From: Tannerellaceae bacterium
GTDB lineage: Bacteria > Bacteroidota > Bacteroidia > Bacteroidales > Tannerellaceae
DNA length: 27,194 bases
Reading direction: 5' to 3'
Assembly (NCBI GenBank): GCA_031273385.1
Contig: JAISRY010000166.1
Location: 1-27,194, forward strand
The notes beneath the pieces were generated by a model. It was given only the letters and a program-made list of their open reading frames with translations, was not told the origin of the DNA and made no database searches. A program made the position numbers and the translations under genes. Below, piece by piece: positions 1 to 8,602 of the stretch (position 1 is the stretch's first letter; every line of letters starts with the position of its first letter).

Positions 1-35
1 ATTTTTTATGTTTGTAATTTTTCTTTTTAAACTCT

Positions 36-43
36 CAAATATA
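36..43 (-). promoter_or_regulatory. Possible -7 promoter box for a gene beyond the left edge
   Basis: The minus strand reads TATATTTG, a match to the Bacteroidetes -7 consensus TAnnTTTG. Transcription would start near position 29 and run out of the window. No clear -33 TTG element is visible at the expected distance, and no start codon can be confirmed before the edge, so this is a motif match only. Confidence 0.3.
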
Positions 44-105
44 AAGAATGCTCGGAATTTATCCTACTCCTAGCTTCTTTTTTCATTCGAGATTACAAAC
101 ATAGG

Positions 106-143
106 AACTCCGATCGCACCCGCCTGCCCTTTCGATCGGAGGT
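106..143. repeat. Inverted repeat (hairpin) in the left intergenic region
   Basis: Two 11-base arms (106-116 and 133-143) are complementary with one mismatch, core TCCGATCG/CGATCGGA, around a 16-base loop. No T-tract follows, so it is not a convincing intrinsic terminator. It is followed by GC-rich sequence ending in TCGACATGACG, which resembles the ends of dispersed non-coding repeats elsewhere in this window. Confidence 0.5.
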
Positions 144-210
144 GTCTCCACTCGCTGCGCTCGGTCGACATGACGTTCTCCCGCTCGGTTCCCCTAACGG
201 GATTGCAATC

Positions 211-309
211 GCCGTCATTTTCCTTTTTGATAAACCTGTTTATTGGGTACTCGCAATGACGGATAGTGCTTGGTTATAATCGTCTGTAAATCATGCTATC
301 GTCGTCATT
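211..309. repeat. Composite dispersed repeat, copy 1 (unit A then unit B)
   Basis: Unit A (about 211-264) runs from GCCGTCATTT through TGATAAACCTG and TTTATTGGGTACTCGCAA to GACGGATA. Unit B (about 260-309) runs from GACGGATA through TTATAATCG and CTGTAAATCATGCTATCG to CGTCATT. Both units recur near 23561-23657 with few mismatches but in the opposite order. The edge of unit B supplies the TGA stop codon of the neighbouring minus-strand AsmA-like gene. Confidence 0.8.
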
Positions 310-1828
310 CGGAGGGGGGAGGGGGTGGGATTTTTGAGACGAGGGAGCGGAGGAGTTTGATGGTGCGGGGGGTGAAGTTGACGGAGAAATTGGGGATGTC
401 TACGCCTTGGGGGAACTGGTCGTTGGTGAGGTTGATGTTGTTGAGTTCCAATAAGCCCTGGGAGCGGAAGCCCTCTTGGGACTCTTTTTCGAGCGCCGAC
501 AGGAGGCCGTTCAACGAGAGGTCGCAGGCCATGAAGCCGGTTAGCTTCGTGCGGCGCAGGGGGATGAGGCTATCCAAGGCTTCGAGGTTGATGACGCCTT
601 TCATCGCGCCGTCGACCCAGGTGTCGTTTTGGGGCGTTTTGATGTGCAGGTTCATGTCGAAAGATTCTCCGGCAGGCTCGACATGGAGGCGGTTGAGGTC
701 TAATGTCGTGTTGCCGGCCGTTTCGCCGTCGTAGGCCATGCTTATCGCGACGTGGATATTGTTTGCCGAGTCGGGGAGGTGGGGGTATTTGAACATGGCG
801 CTGTCTACGTTCAGGTTCATCGCGATCGACGGCTTCTGTTGGTTGTTGTATTTTCCTTTTACGGAGCCTTCGAGCTGGAACTTTCCGGTCGTTTGCAGGC
901 TGTCGAAGTGTTCGTCCGTATACATGACGGGGATCAGCGAAAGCAAGCTTTTGAATCCCTCCTCTTCCGTGCGGAAAGAGAGGTCGGCCACCATATCCTG
1001 TCCCTCCCTGCCGACCGTCCCGTCGACATGAATACCCATATCGTTGATGCGAAGCCGGCTGTCTTTGAGCCTGAGCAGCGTCCCGGCGTCGGGGTTGGAG
1101 ACTATTTCCGAGACGAAGCCGATACGCGAACGGCGCATCAGGTAGAGGCTACCCATCCGGAGATCCACGCCGCCCATATCCAGCTGCATACTCCATGACG
1201 CAGGCGTATCCTTATCCCCTTTGTCATTGACCAGCAAGAGGTCGACCTCTTCTGCGGAGGTCGTCATCTTACGCACGTCGTCGCTATAGGCAATGCCGGC
1301 GTCGTTGATTTCGATTTTCTGGATGGAAACTTGGGTTTTCGGCTTTGCTTTGGGCTTCGCCTTCGCCTTTGGCGGGAGTTGAGAGCTTTCTGAGTTGAGC
1401 GTTGAGCGTTGAGCGTTGAGCGTGTCCGCTGGTTCTTTGGGCTTCTCTTCGGGCTTCTTCATGATGTGTTTCCAGTTGGGCTGGCCGTTTTCCAGGACAT
1501 GGGCGTAGAACCTGGGCTGCTCCAGCGATATGGATTTGATTTTTATATGTTTTCTCCGGATGGCGCTGACGAGGCCGAATACGATGGTGGCCTTTTTACA
1601 GGACAGCAACGTATCGCCCTCGAACGCCCCCGTTCCTATCATCAGGAAATCGTCCAGGGCAACATACGTATTGGGGAATTTGCAAAGGAGGGAAACATCC
1701 ATGTCCGAGAACTCGACCCGGGCAGCGAACAATTCATTCAACTTCTTCTTGGTGATCTTCGTAAATTGTCCCCTGGCCAGGAAGAATGGCATCCCCGCCA
1801 ATAGCGTCATCACAACTAATCTTCTCAT
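305..1828 (-). CDS. AsmA-like protein, C-terminally truncated
   Basis: The 507 residues start with a hydrophobic segment followed by the AsmA N-terminal pattern seen in Bacteroidales homologues: a lysine-rich KKKLNELFAARVEFSDMDVS stretch, then FEGDTLLSCKKA and QPRFYAHVLENGQPNW. AsmA proteins are envelope-anchored, repetitive beta-rich proteins linked to lipid transport and outer-membrane homeostasis. Recognisable similarity runs to about DQFPQGVDIPNFSVNFTPRT; after that only a low-complexity tail (IPPPPPSE) and a stop inside a dispersed repeat remain. Bacteroidales homologues are, from memory, clearly longer (about 800 residues or more), so the C-terminal part appears lost and the gene may be non-functional. 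A Lys/Pro/Ala-rich linker around residues 127-167 contains a heptanucleotide tandem repeat. The gene starts 22 bases after the small secreted-protein gene and is last in the SusCD operon. Start: ATG at 1828. Confidence 0.75.
   Translation of the reverse strand: MRRLVVMTLLAGMPFFLARGQFTKITKKKLNELFAARVEFSDMDVSLLCKFPNTYVALDDFLMIGTGAFEGDTLLSCKKATIVFGLVSAIRRKHIKIKSISLEQPRFYAHVLENGQPNWKHIMKKPEEKPKEPADTLNAQRSTLNSESSQLPPKAKAKPKAKPKTQVSIQKIEINDAGIAYSDDVRKMTTSAEEVDLLLVNDKGDKDTPASWSMQLDMGGVDLRMGSLYLMRRSRIGFVSEIVSNPDAGTLLRLKDSRLRINDMGIHVDGTVGREGQDMVADLSFRTEEEGFKSLLSLIPVMYTDEHFDSLQTTGKFQLEGSVKGKYNNQQKPSIAMNLNVDSAMFKYPHLPDSANNIHVAISMAYDGETAGNTTLDLNRLHVEPAGESFDMNLHIKTPQNDTWVDGAMKGVINLEALDSLIPLRRTKLTGFMACDLSLNGLLSALEKESQEGFRSQGLLELNNINLTNDQFPQGVDIPNFSVNFTPRTIKLLRSLVSKIPPPPPSE
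1394..1421. repeat. Heptanucleotide tandem repeat (GTTGAGC)x4 inside the AsmA-like gene
   Basis: Four exact copies of GTTGAGC (plus-strand reading) lie head to tail in the coding sequence and encode part of a TLNAQRSTLNSE linker. Seven is not a multiple of three, so gain or loss of one unit would shift the frame. Similar CTCAAC-rich sequence continues on the downstream side of the gene's reading direction. Confidence 0.9.
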
Positions 1829-1850
1829 ATCGCTGGTGTGCCCGCCGGCG

Positions 1851-2225
1851 TTATTTCTTCGCCTTTTTGAAATGGCATGACAACTTTCCCATCGAGGTGT
1901 CCGCCATCCCTTTGACGACGCCGTCCTCTTCCCAGATGGTGACTTTCACGTATTCGCCCACGTATAGATTGGCGGTCAGTTTTCCCTCCTTTTCCACGAA
2001 TTTCTGATCCTTGATGTTGATATCGCCCCCTGAGAGGTTCAGCACGATCTCATTATTCTTCTCTTTAATTTCGACCGCATAATCCTGATACCCGTAGGGC
2101 GCATCGGGAATGTTGATTTCCCATTTCCCTTTGACCTTACTCTTGACATCATCACCGGCGTTTGCGCCGACGGCCGACATGCATACCATGCACAGCCCAA
2201 CTAACATTACATAAACTGCTTTCAT
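1851..2225 (-). CDS. Small secreted beta-rich protein of unknown function
   Basis: The 124-residue product begins with a signal peptide (hydrophobic residues about 4-20, likely cleavage after VGANA). The mature part of about 100 residues alternates polar and hydrophobic residues (YAVEIKEKNNEIVLNLSG, KLTANLYVGEYVKVTIWEED), as expected of a small lipocalin-like beta barrel or sandwich. No catalytic motif is visible and I do not recognise the family. The gene lies 44 bases after SusD-A and 22 bases before the AsmA-like gene, so it is probably co-transcribed with the SusCD pairs and may be periplasmic or surface-linked. A ligand-binding or accessory role is only a guess. Confidence 0.75.
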   Translation of the reverse strand: MKAVYVMLVGLCMVCMSAVGANAGDDVKSKVKGKWEINIPDAPYGYQDYAVEIKEKNNEIVLNLSGGDINIKDQKFVEKEGKLTANLYVGEYVKVTIWEEDGVVKGMADTSMGKLSCHFKKAKK

Positions 2226-2269
2226 TTGTTTTACATTTTTACATTAAACACTATACTGATTAGAAAAAC

Positions 2270-3886
2270 CTATTTCGCTTTCACTCCCTCTCCAAGATTG
2301 GGATTCAACAGGACATCCGCTTCGGGGATCGGGGAGAAATACCGCGCATGCGTGGGGGGATTCGTTATCGCCCATTCCACCGGCGAACGTCCGGGCAGGA
2401 ACGTATGCTCGGGCTGTTCTTTCACGGCATCTTCCACCAGCTCCAGGCGTACCAGGTCGAACCATCTGCTGGCATATTCGAAGCCGGCAAATTCCCAGCC
2501 CCGTTCCACAAAGACCGAATCCCTGAACGCCATCGCGCTCAACCCTGCCGGCAAATCGTCCACGTGGGGATTTACGCCGCCACTAAGCCCCGCCTTGGCG
2601 CGGTTGCGCACCAGGTTGACACAGTCATACGCCAGGGCGTTGGGGGCGCCGTCGGCCATGGCCTGCGCTTCGGCGTAGATCAACAAGACTTCGGCGTAGC
2701 GGATGACCTGATTCGTCCGGCTACAGTTCCAATCCGCTTCGTCGACCGGCTTCCATTTGTTTTCCCCCTCCAATCCCTCCATTTCCCACATCTTAAAGTA
2801 GTAGGGATGCTGGAACATGATGTTTTCCCACGAAAGCATCGGCCTGTCCGCCGGCCAGGGGATAACGGGTATATCGCTGTAGAATCCCGTCTCTAAAGGA
2901 AACTCCGTCACAAAGGTCGCCTCTTTCCTTTTCCCCTCGGGGAAGCGCTGGAAGAAGCTGATTTCCGGGCAATAGACCTCCCAGCCTCCGAACTGTACCG
3001 GCCGGCCCTCTTTCGGCGCCCGGACATTGGCCTGGACGGATTTGTTATAGAACAGCCCGAAGACGAGTTCGTCATTGGTCAGCGCCGTCGATTTCCAGAG
3101 GTCGGCATAGTTATCCAGCAGCCGGTAGCCATATTCCGCCTGGTTGTTGATGAGTTCAGCCGCCTTATCCCTTGCCAGGCCGTAATATTCCGGCTTATTC
3201 AGCGGATAGCCCGCCATGGTGAGGTAGACGCTTGCCAGTGTCGCTTTGGCGGCTCCTTTGGTGAAGCCGGCCATTGATTTGACGTCCGTCCAGCGGTAGG
3301 GAAGCCACTCTTCCGCCTTTTTCAGGTCGGCGACGATGGAGTCGTAGACCGCTTCGGTAGTCGATTTGAGCATGGTTTTATCCATTTCCCTGACAGTAGA
3401 AACGTAGGGTATCTCGTTAAATACCCGCACGATCCAGTAATACATATACGCCCGGGCAAAGTGTGCCTGCGCTGCATATTCACGCAACGTTTGCTCATCC
3501 ACCGCCCCGGCCGCCTTATGGTAGTTGTTGATGATGCCGTTCGCCACGTTGACCGTCGCGTAGGCATCTCCCCATCCCCTTTCTACATGCGAATTACTGG
3601 CAGAATGGACGTAGGTATCGTATTGGATATAGTCCGTATTCCCGAAATAGGGTGTGGTGATGTCGTCCCCTCCAAAGAGCATGACGACAAAGGAGTTGTA
3701 ATCGGCGCAAAAATAGTTCGTGATGCTTTGGTACAACGCATTATTGGCCAGGTCAAGCTCATCCTGGTTGGTGTAGAAATATTCCGGGAATAATTTTCCA
3801 TACAGCTCCTCTTCCAGGAAGTCGTCGTTGGATGCACAGGAAAAAAAACCTGCGATCATGGAGAGAAGAAAGATTCTATATTTCAT
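2270..3886 (-). CDS. SusD/RagB-family glycan-binding lipoprotein (pair A)
   Basis: A 538-residue outer-membrane lipoprotein. The signal peptide ends in GFFSC, with the lipidated cysteine at residue 17. SusD family traits follow: an N-terminal FLEEELYGK segment, a helical TPR-like middle (AGFTKGAAKATLASVYLTMAGYPL), and the C-terminal RYAEVLLIYAEAQAMADG and FVERGWEFAGFEYASRWFDLVR motifs. SusD proteins form the lid of the SusC transporter and bind oligosaccharides at the cell surface. Length is typical. It starts 20 bases after SusC-A stops. Compared with SusD-B, changes cluster in residues about 50-110 and in a few loops (for example KEGRP versus KSCRP), which could alter ligand contact. The sugar bound cannot be read from sequence. 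Confidence 0.95.
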   Translation of the reverse strand: MKYRIFLLSMIAGFFSCASNDDFLEEELYGKLFPEYFYTNQDELDLANNALYQSITNYFCADYNSFVVMLFGGDDITTPYFGNTDYIQYDTYVHSASNSHVERGWGDAYATVNVANGIINNYHKAAGAVDEQTLREYAAQAHFARAYMYYWIVRVFNEIPYVSTVREMDKTMLKSTTEAVYDSIVADLKKAEEWLPYRWTDVKSMAGFTKGAAKATLASVYLTMAGYPLNKPEYYGLARDKAAELINNQAEYGYRLLDNYADLWKSTALTNDELVFGLFYNKSVQANVRAPKEGRPVQFGGWEVYCPEISFFQRFPEGKRKEATFVTEFPLETGFYSDIPVIPWPADRPMLSWENIMFQHPYYFKMWEMEGLEGENKWKPVDEADWNCSRTNQVIRYAEVLLIYAEAQAMADGAPNALAYDCVNLVRNRAKAGLSGGVNPHVDDLPAGLSAMAFRDSVFVERGWEFAGFEYASRWFDLVRLELVEDAVKEQPEHTFLPGRSPVEWAITNPPTHARYFSPIPEADVLLNPNLGEGVKAK

Positions 3887-3906
3887 AACAAGTCATTTTA
3901 GATTGA

Positions 3907-6900
3907 TTAATACTCCAATATAAGGCTAAAGGTATAACTTCTGGGATTAGGATAGGCATACCAGTCGATCCCGGCGTCGGTGTCGACGTTAGAGCCGTTC
4001 GCCGAGGATACTTCCGGGTCATACCCTTTGTACTTGGTGAACGTAAATACGTTCTGGCAGCTTACGGCCAGCCGGATATCCGCAAAGCGGGTCATCTTTT
4101 TGGTAAAGCGGTAGGCCAGGCTGAGGTTCCTTACTTTGATGTAACTGCCATCCTGTATCCATTGGTCGGAATTGGGCTTTACCATATTGTTCAGGCTCGG
4201 CTTGGAGAACTCCGCCCAGGGGTTTTCCGGCGTCCAGCGGTTCTTCCCCTCACGCGACGTGATCGACATCGAGTTGTCGAGGATATTACCGACCATGGCA
4301 TAGTTGAGATTCAGTATATCGCGCCCGTGTAGGCCCTCGAACAGTACGTTCAAGTCCCAGTTCTTCCACGACAAATGGTTGTTGAACCCCCACGTGAACT
4401 TAGGATTGCTATTGCCGATGATCTGGTAGTCCCCGGCATCGTATTCGCCGTTTTTGTTCAGGTCTTCATAGCGGTAATCCCCCGGTTCCTGTCCATACGC
4501 CCGGGCGTCCATCACATGTCCGCGCTGCCATATCCCGAGGTACTTATACCCGTAGATCGTCCCTATCGGCTGTCCGGGCAGGATGATGAACGGGCTGGAG
4601 GGGAGTACCCCCGTAGCGTATCCGCCGCCCCAGAGGCGTTCCTGTTCGCCGATGTCGATCACCTTGTTCCGGTTGTGTGAGCCGTTCAGGTTGATCTCAT
4701 ACGACCACGCCCTGTTTTCGAACAGGACATAATTGAGGTTGATTTCGAAGCCTTTGTTTTCCATCTTCCCGATATTGGATTGGATGCTGCCTCCCCCGTT
4801 GTAAAGCGGTACGCCTACCCGGGAGAGTAATGCCTCCGTCTGCTTCATGTAGTAATCGAAGGCGATGGACAGTTTACCTTTCAGCACGCTGATATCCAAC
4901 CCCAGGTCGGTCTGTTTCGTCTCTTCCCACTGCAAGGATTTGTTTCCCGCGACTCCCGGCCTGTAGCCGGCGTATGGTTGTGAAGTACCCCAGCTGTAGG
5001 AATTGGAATCCATGGGCGAAAGGGTGGCGTATGAGCCGATGGCCTGGCTACCGGTAACTCCCCAGCCGCCCCTTATCTTGAGGTTGTCGAAAAGGCCTGT
5101 CTCTTTCAGGAAAGCCTCTTCCGAAAGCCGCCAGCTTAGCGCAAAGGAGGGGAAATAGCTGAACTGGTTCCCCGGAGCGAATTTAGATGATCCGTCGGCG
5201 CGATAGGTACCGGTGAAGTAATAGCGCGAGCCATAATTATAGGTCAGGCGGGTGAAAAAGGAGCGCATCGCCTCGTTGCTGTAGCCGGAGCTTGCCTCCT
5301 TCGTTTTCCCCACGGCCAGGTTGTACCATTTGACGGACGGCACCGACAGGTCGTTGCCGGCTCCCCTGAAATCCTGATACTTGCCTTGGCTCTCTTCAAA
5401 CCCCAGCATGGCGGAGAATTGATGGTTCTTGGCAAAGGCCTTGCTATAGGTCAGGAACGCATTGACGAGCCATGATTTATTTTCTGACGAACTTTGCGAC
5501 GCATTGGCGATGTTGCCGTTCAGCGCTTTGCTGATGTAATACCGGCTTCCGCCCGTACTGAAACCGATAGAGGCCTTTCCGTTAAACTCCAATCCGTCAA
5601 TGATCTTGATCCTGACATTTCCCACGGCGTTCCCGCTGTTGGAATACCGCGTATCCTCCAGCGTGGTGAGCAATACCGGGTTCAGGGTTCTCGCCGAGAG
5701 GGGATCCATGGACTGATACGTGCCGTCTTCGTTGAACACCTTTGCCGTAGGCGCCCAGATCAAGGCCGACTGAAGCGGGAGGGACATGTGATCCCCGCCG
5801 CTGCCCAGGTTGGGGTTTAGCGAACTGCCATGATTGATGCCCGCCTCGACCTGATAGGAGATGCGGCTACTGAGCTCGACGTCCAGCTTGGCGCCCAGGC
5901 CGTAACTTTCCGACGAGGTATTGATCAATATCCCGTCCGTATGGCTGTAGGCCGGGGAGACGTAGTATTTCACCTTGTTATTCCCGCCGGTCAACGTCGC
6001 CTTGTAGCTCTGCGTGATCCCTGTCCTGAAAATCTCGTCTTGCCAGTCCGTCCCCCCATGTTCCCTGTAATAGGCGATGTCGGCGTCGCTAAAGAGCGCG
6101 ACCCCTCCCGGTATGGAGGTGACCGTTTGGTTCATAAATTCGGCATATTCCGCCGCCTCCATGATGTCGTATCTTCTGGGTACCTGGTCGAAAGAGATAT
6201 TGGAATAGACTTTCACTTCGTTTTTCCCCTCGCCGCCCCCTCTTTTGGTGGTCACGATGACGACGCCGTTGGCGCCTTTCGATCCATAGATGGCTGTGGC
6301 GGAGGCATCTTTCAGTATCTCGATGGATTCGATATCATAGAGGTTGGGCATACTGCCGTAGTTCCCGTCCACCACGATCAACGGATCGTTATTCCCCAGG
6401 ATGGAATTAACGCCGCGTATACGGATGGTCGACCCCGACCCCGGCGCCCCGTTGCCTCTTCTGACCACCACGCCCGGCGCCCGTCCCTGCAAAACGGAGT
6501 TGATAGACGATCCCGGCTGGTCAAGGAACGACTTAGCCGCTACGGAAGAGACCGCTCCCGTCAGGTCGGACTTCTTCACCGTACCGTACCCGATCACAAT
6601 CACCTCATCCAGGTTCGCCATATCCTCTTCCAGCACAATGCGGAGGTTGTCCGCCACCGCCACCGTCTGTTTGACATACCCGATATAGGATATTTCCAGC
6701 TCGGCCCCAGCCGGCGCTTTCAGCGTAAAACGTCCGTTCCGGTCGGTCACCGCCCCGACGGAACCCCCTTTCACTATCACATTGACCCCCAAAAGCGGGT
6801 CGCCGTTCACATCATACACATACCCCGTAATTTCCCTGTCATCAAGAGGAGAAAGGATTTCCCCCGTAGCGCTACTTTTCGGCGTATGGGCCCCGTTATC

Positions 6901-6963
6901 GACAGCCGCCACGACAGATGCAGAAATGAATAACAGGAAGAAAAGACACTTACATTTTTTCAT
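3907..6963 (-). CDS. SusC/RagA-family TonB-dependent transporter (pair A)
   Basis: A 1018-residue outer-membrane beta-barrel transporter. In order: signal peptide (about 1-20), a carboxypeptidase-regulatory-like domain (about 45-112, GYVYDVNGDPLLGVNVIVKG), a TonB-box-like stretch (DEVIVIGYGTVKK, about 119-131), a plug domain (about 132-242, with RIRGVNSILGNNDPLIVVDG and the DASATAIYGSKGANGVVIVTTK signature) and a barrel ending in SYTFSLILEY. It imports the glycan bound by its SusD partner using TonB energy. The ATG lies inside the last codons of SusD-B (14-base overlap), so translation is probably coupled. No separate promoter is visible. Relative to SusC-B it carries about 12 extra residues near the mature N-terminus and small indels in barrel loops. 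Confidence 0.96.
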   Translation of the reverse strand: MKKCKCLFFLLFISASVVAAVDNGAHTPKSSATGEILSPLDDREITGYVYDVNGDPLLGVNVIVKGGSVGAVTDRNGRFTLKAPAGAELEISYIGYVKQTVAVADNLRIVLEEDMANLDEVIVIGYGTVKKSDLTGAVSSVAAKSFLDQPGSSINSVLQGRAPGVVVRRGNGAPGSGSTIRIRGVNSILGNNDPLIVVDGNYGSMPNLYDIESIEILKDASATAIYGSKGANGVVIVTTKRGGGEGKNEVKVYSNISFDQVPRRYDIMEAAEYAEFMNQTVTSIPGGVALFSDADIAYYREHGGTDWQDEIFRTGITQSYKATLTGGNNKVKYYVSPAYSHTDGILINTSSESYGLGAKLDVELSSRISYQVEAGINHGSSLNPNLGSGGDHMSLPLQSALIWAPTAKVFNEDGTYQSMDPLSARTLNPVLLTTLEDTRYSNSGNAVGNVRIKIIDGLEFNGKASIGFSTGGSRYYISKALNGNIANASQSSSENKSWLVNAFLTYSKAFAKNHQFSAMLGFEESQGKYQDFRGAGNDLSVPSVKWYNLAVGKTKEASSGYSNEAMRSFFTRLTYNYGSRYYFTGTYRADGSSKFAPGNQFSYFPSFALSWRLSEEAFLKETGLFDNLKIRGGWGVTGSQAIGSYATLSPMDSNSYSWGTSQPYAGYRPGVAGNKSLQWEETKQTDLGLDISVLKGKLSIAFDYYMKQTEALLSRVGVPLYNGGGSIQSNIGKMENKGFEINLNYVLFENRAWSYEINLNGSHNRNKVIDIGEQERLWGGGYATGVLPSSPFIILPGQPIGTIYGYKYLGIWQRGHVMDARAYGQEPGDYRYEDLNKNGEYDAGDYQIIGNSNPKFTWGFNNHLSWKNWDLNVLFEGLHGRDILNLNYAMVGNILDNSMSITSREGKNRWTPENPWAEFSKPSLNNMVKPNSDQWIQDGSYIKVRNLSLAYRFTKKMTRFADIRLAVSCQNVFTFTKYKGYDPEVSSANGSNVDTDAGIDWYAYPNPRSYTFSLILEY

Positions 6964-8575
6964 ACCATTCGTTATTATTATATTTAAGATTAGGATTCAA
7001 CAAGACATCCGCTTCCGGGATCGGTAAAAAATAGCTCTCATGCGTGGGCGGATTCGTAACCGGCCATTCCTCCGGCGAACGCCCCGGCAGGAATGTATGC
7101 TCAGGCTGCTCTTTCGCCGCATCCTCCACCAGCTCCAGGCGTACCAGGTCGAACCATCTGCTGGCATATTCGAACCCTGCAAATTCCCAACCCCGTTCAA
7201 CAAAGACCGAATCCCTGAAAGCCGTCGCGCTCAAGCCGGGCTGCAAATCGTCCACGTGGGGATTCACGCCGTTATTGAGCCCCACTTTGGCGCGGTTACG
7301 CACCAGGTTGACACACTCATACGCCAAGGCATTGGGTACGCCGTCGGCCATAGCCTGCGCTTCGGCATAAATCAGCAACACTTCGGCATAGCGGATCACT
7401 TGATTCGTCCGGCTACATGCCCAATCCGATTCGCTCAACGGTACCCATTTGGTTGCCCCTTCCAACCCCTCCATCTCCCACATCTTGAAATAATAGGGAT
7501 GCTTGAACATCATGTTTTCCCACGAGACCATCGGCCGGCTTTCCGGCCAGGGAAGAATAGGGACATCGGTGTAGAACCCTGTCTCTAAAGGAAATTCCCA
7601 TACAAAGGTCGCCTCTTTTCTTTTCCCTTCTGGGAATCGCTTGAAAAAGTTGATTTCCGGACAATAGAGTTCCCAGCCTCCGAACTGTACCGGGCGGCAT
7701 GATTTCGGCGCCCTGGCATTGGCTTGGATTGCTTTATTGTAGAACAGCCCGAAGACGAGTTCGTCATTGGTCAGCGGAGTCGGTTTCCACAGGTCGGCAA
7801 AGTTATCCAGCAGCCGGTAGCCATATTCCGACTGATTGTTGATGAGTTCAGCCGCCTTGTCTCTCGCCAGCCCGTAATATTCCTGTTTATTCAACGGATA
7901 GCCCGCCATGGTCAGGTAGACGCTTGCCAATGTCGCTTTGACGGCTCCTTTGGTAAAACCGGCCAACGATTTGACATCCGTCCAGCGGTATGGAAGCCAC
8001 TCTTCCGCCTTTTTGAGGTCGGAAATGATGGAGTCATAGACCGCTTCGGCAGACGATTTGAGTATGGTTTTATCCATGACCCTGGCGGTGGTGATATAAG
8101 GAATTTCGTTAAAGAACCGTACCAGCCAGAAATAGACATAAGCCCGGACAAAGTAGGCCTGCCCTGCATATTCACGCAAGGTTTGCTCATCAACCGTTCC
8201 GGCGGCTTTATGGTAATTGTTGATGATGCCGTTCGCCACATTGATTGCCGCATACGCTGCCCCCCATCCTGTTTCTATGTGCGGACTACCCGCCGGGCGC
8301 AGATAGATGTCGTAGGGTATATAGTCCACATTTCCGAAATAGGGCGTGGTGATGTCGTCCCCTCCCATCAGCATCAGGAGGCCGTCGTAATCGGCGGCAT
8401 AGAATTGTGTGATATCGTGGTATAACGCATTATTCGCCAAGTCAAGCTCATCCTGATTGCTGTAAAAGTATTCCGGGAATATTTTTCCATTCAGCTTCTC
8501 TTTCAGGAAGTCGTCATTGGAGCTACAGGCAAAAAGGCCGGCGATCATGGGGCAAAGAAGATATGTATATTTCAT
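6950..8575 (-). CDS. SusD/RagB-family glycan-binding lipoprotein (pair B)
   Basis: A 541-residue paralogue of SusD-A. An in-frame ATG exists at 8599, but 8575 is preferred: it begins MKYTY, aligned with MKYRI of SusD-A, gives a normal lipoprotein signal (GLFAC, cysteine 17) and leaves 27 bases after the SusC-B stop, like the 20 bases in pair A. The same motifs are present (YAEVLLIYAEAQAMADG, ERGWEFAGFEYASRWFDLVR). Its C-terminus differs from SusD-A, ending KYNNNEWYEKM, and that tail overlaps the start of SusC-A, so the tail may have been set at the duplication junction. It is expected to act at the cell surface with SusC-B. Confidence 0.93.
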   Translation of the reverse strand: MKYTYLLCPMIAGLFACSSNDDFLKEKLNGKIFPEYFYSNQDELDLANNALYHDITQFYAADYDGLLMLMGGDDITTPYFGNVDYIPYDIYLRPAGSPHIETGWGAAYAAINVANGIINNYHKAAGTVDEQTLREYAGQAYFVRAYVYFWLVRFFNEIPYITTARVMDKTILKSSAEAVYDSIISDLKKAEEWLPYRWTDVKSLAGFTKGAVKATLASVYLTMAGYPLNKQEYYGLARDKAAELINNQSEYGYRLLDNFADLWKPTPLTNDELVFGLFYNKAIQANARAPKSCRPVQFGGWELYCPEINFFKRFPEGKRKEATFVWEFPLETGFYTDVPILPWPESRPMVSWENMMFKHPYYFKMWEMEGLEGATKWVPLSESDWACSRTNQVIRYAEVLLIYAEAQAMADGVPNALAYECVNLVRNRAKVGLNNGVNPHVDDLQPGLSATAFRDSVFVERGWEFAGFEYASRWFDLVRLELVEDAAKEQPEHTFLPGRSPEEWPVTNPPTHESYFLPIPEADVLLNPNLKYNNNEWYEKM

Positions 8576-8602
8576 AACCATTCCATTTTTTTGATCCATT
8601 GA

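Noticed and set aside
5830..6933. A 367-residue plus-strand frame opposite SusC-A
   Set aside because: It runs antisense to a clear TonB-dependent transporter gene and shows no family features; long antisense frames are common in GC-richer genes.
8575..8599. Start of SusD-B at ATG 8599
   Set aside because: It would add eight hydrophilic residues before the lipoprotein signal; the paralogue begins at the position matching 8575.
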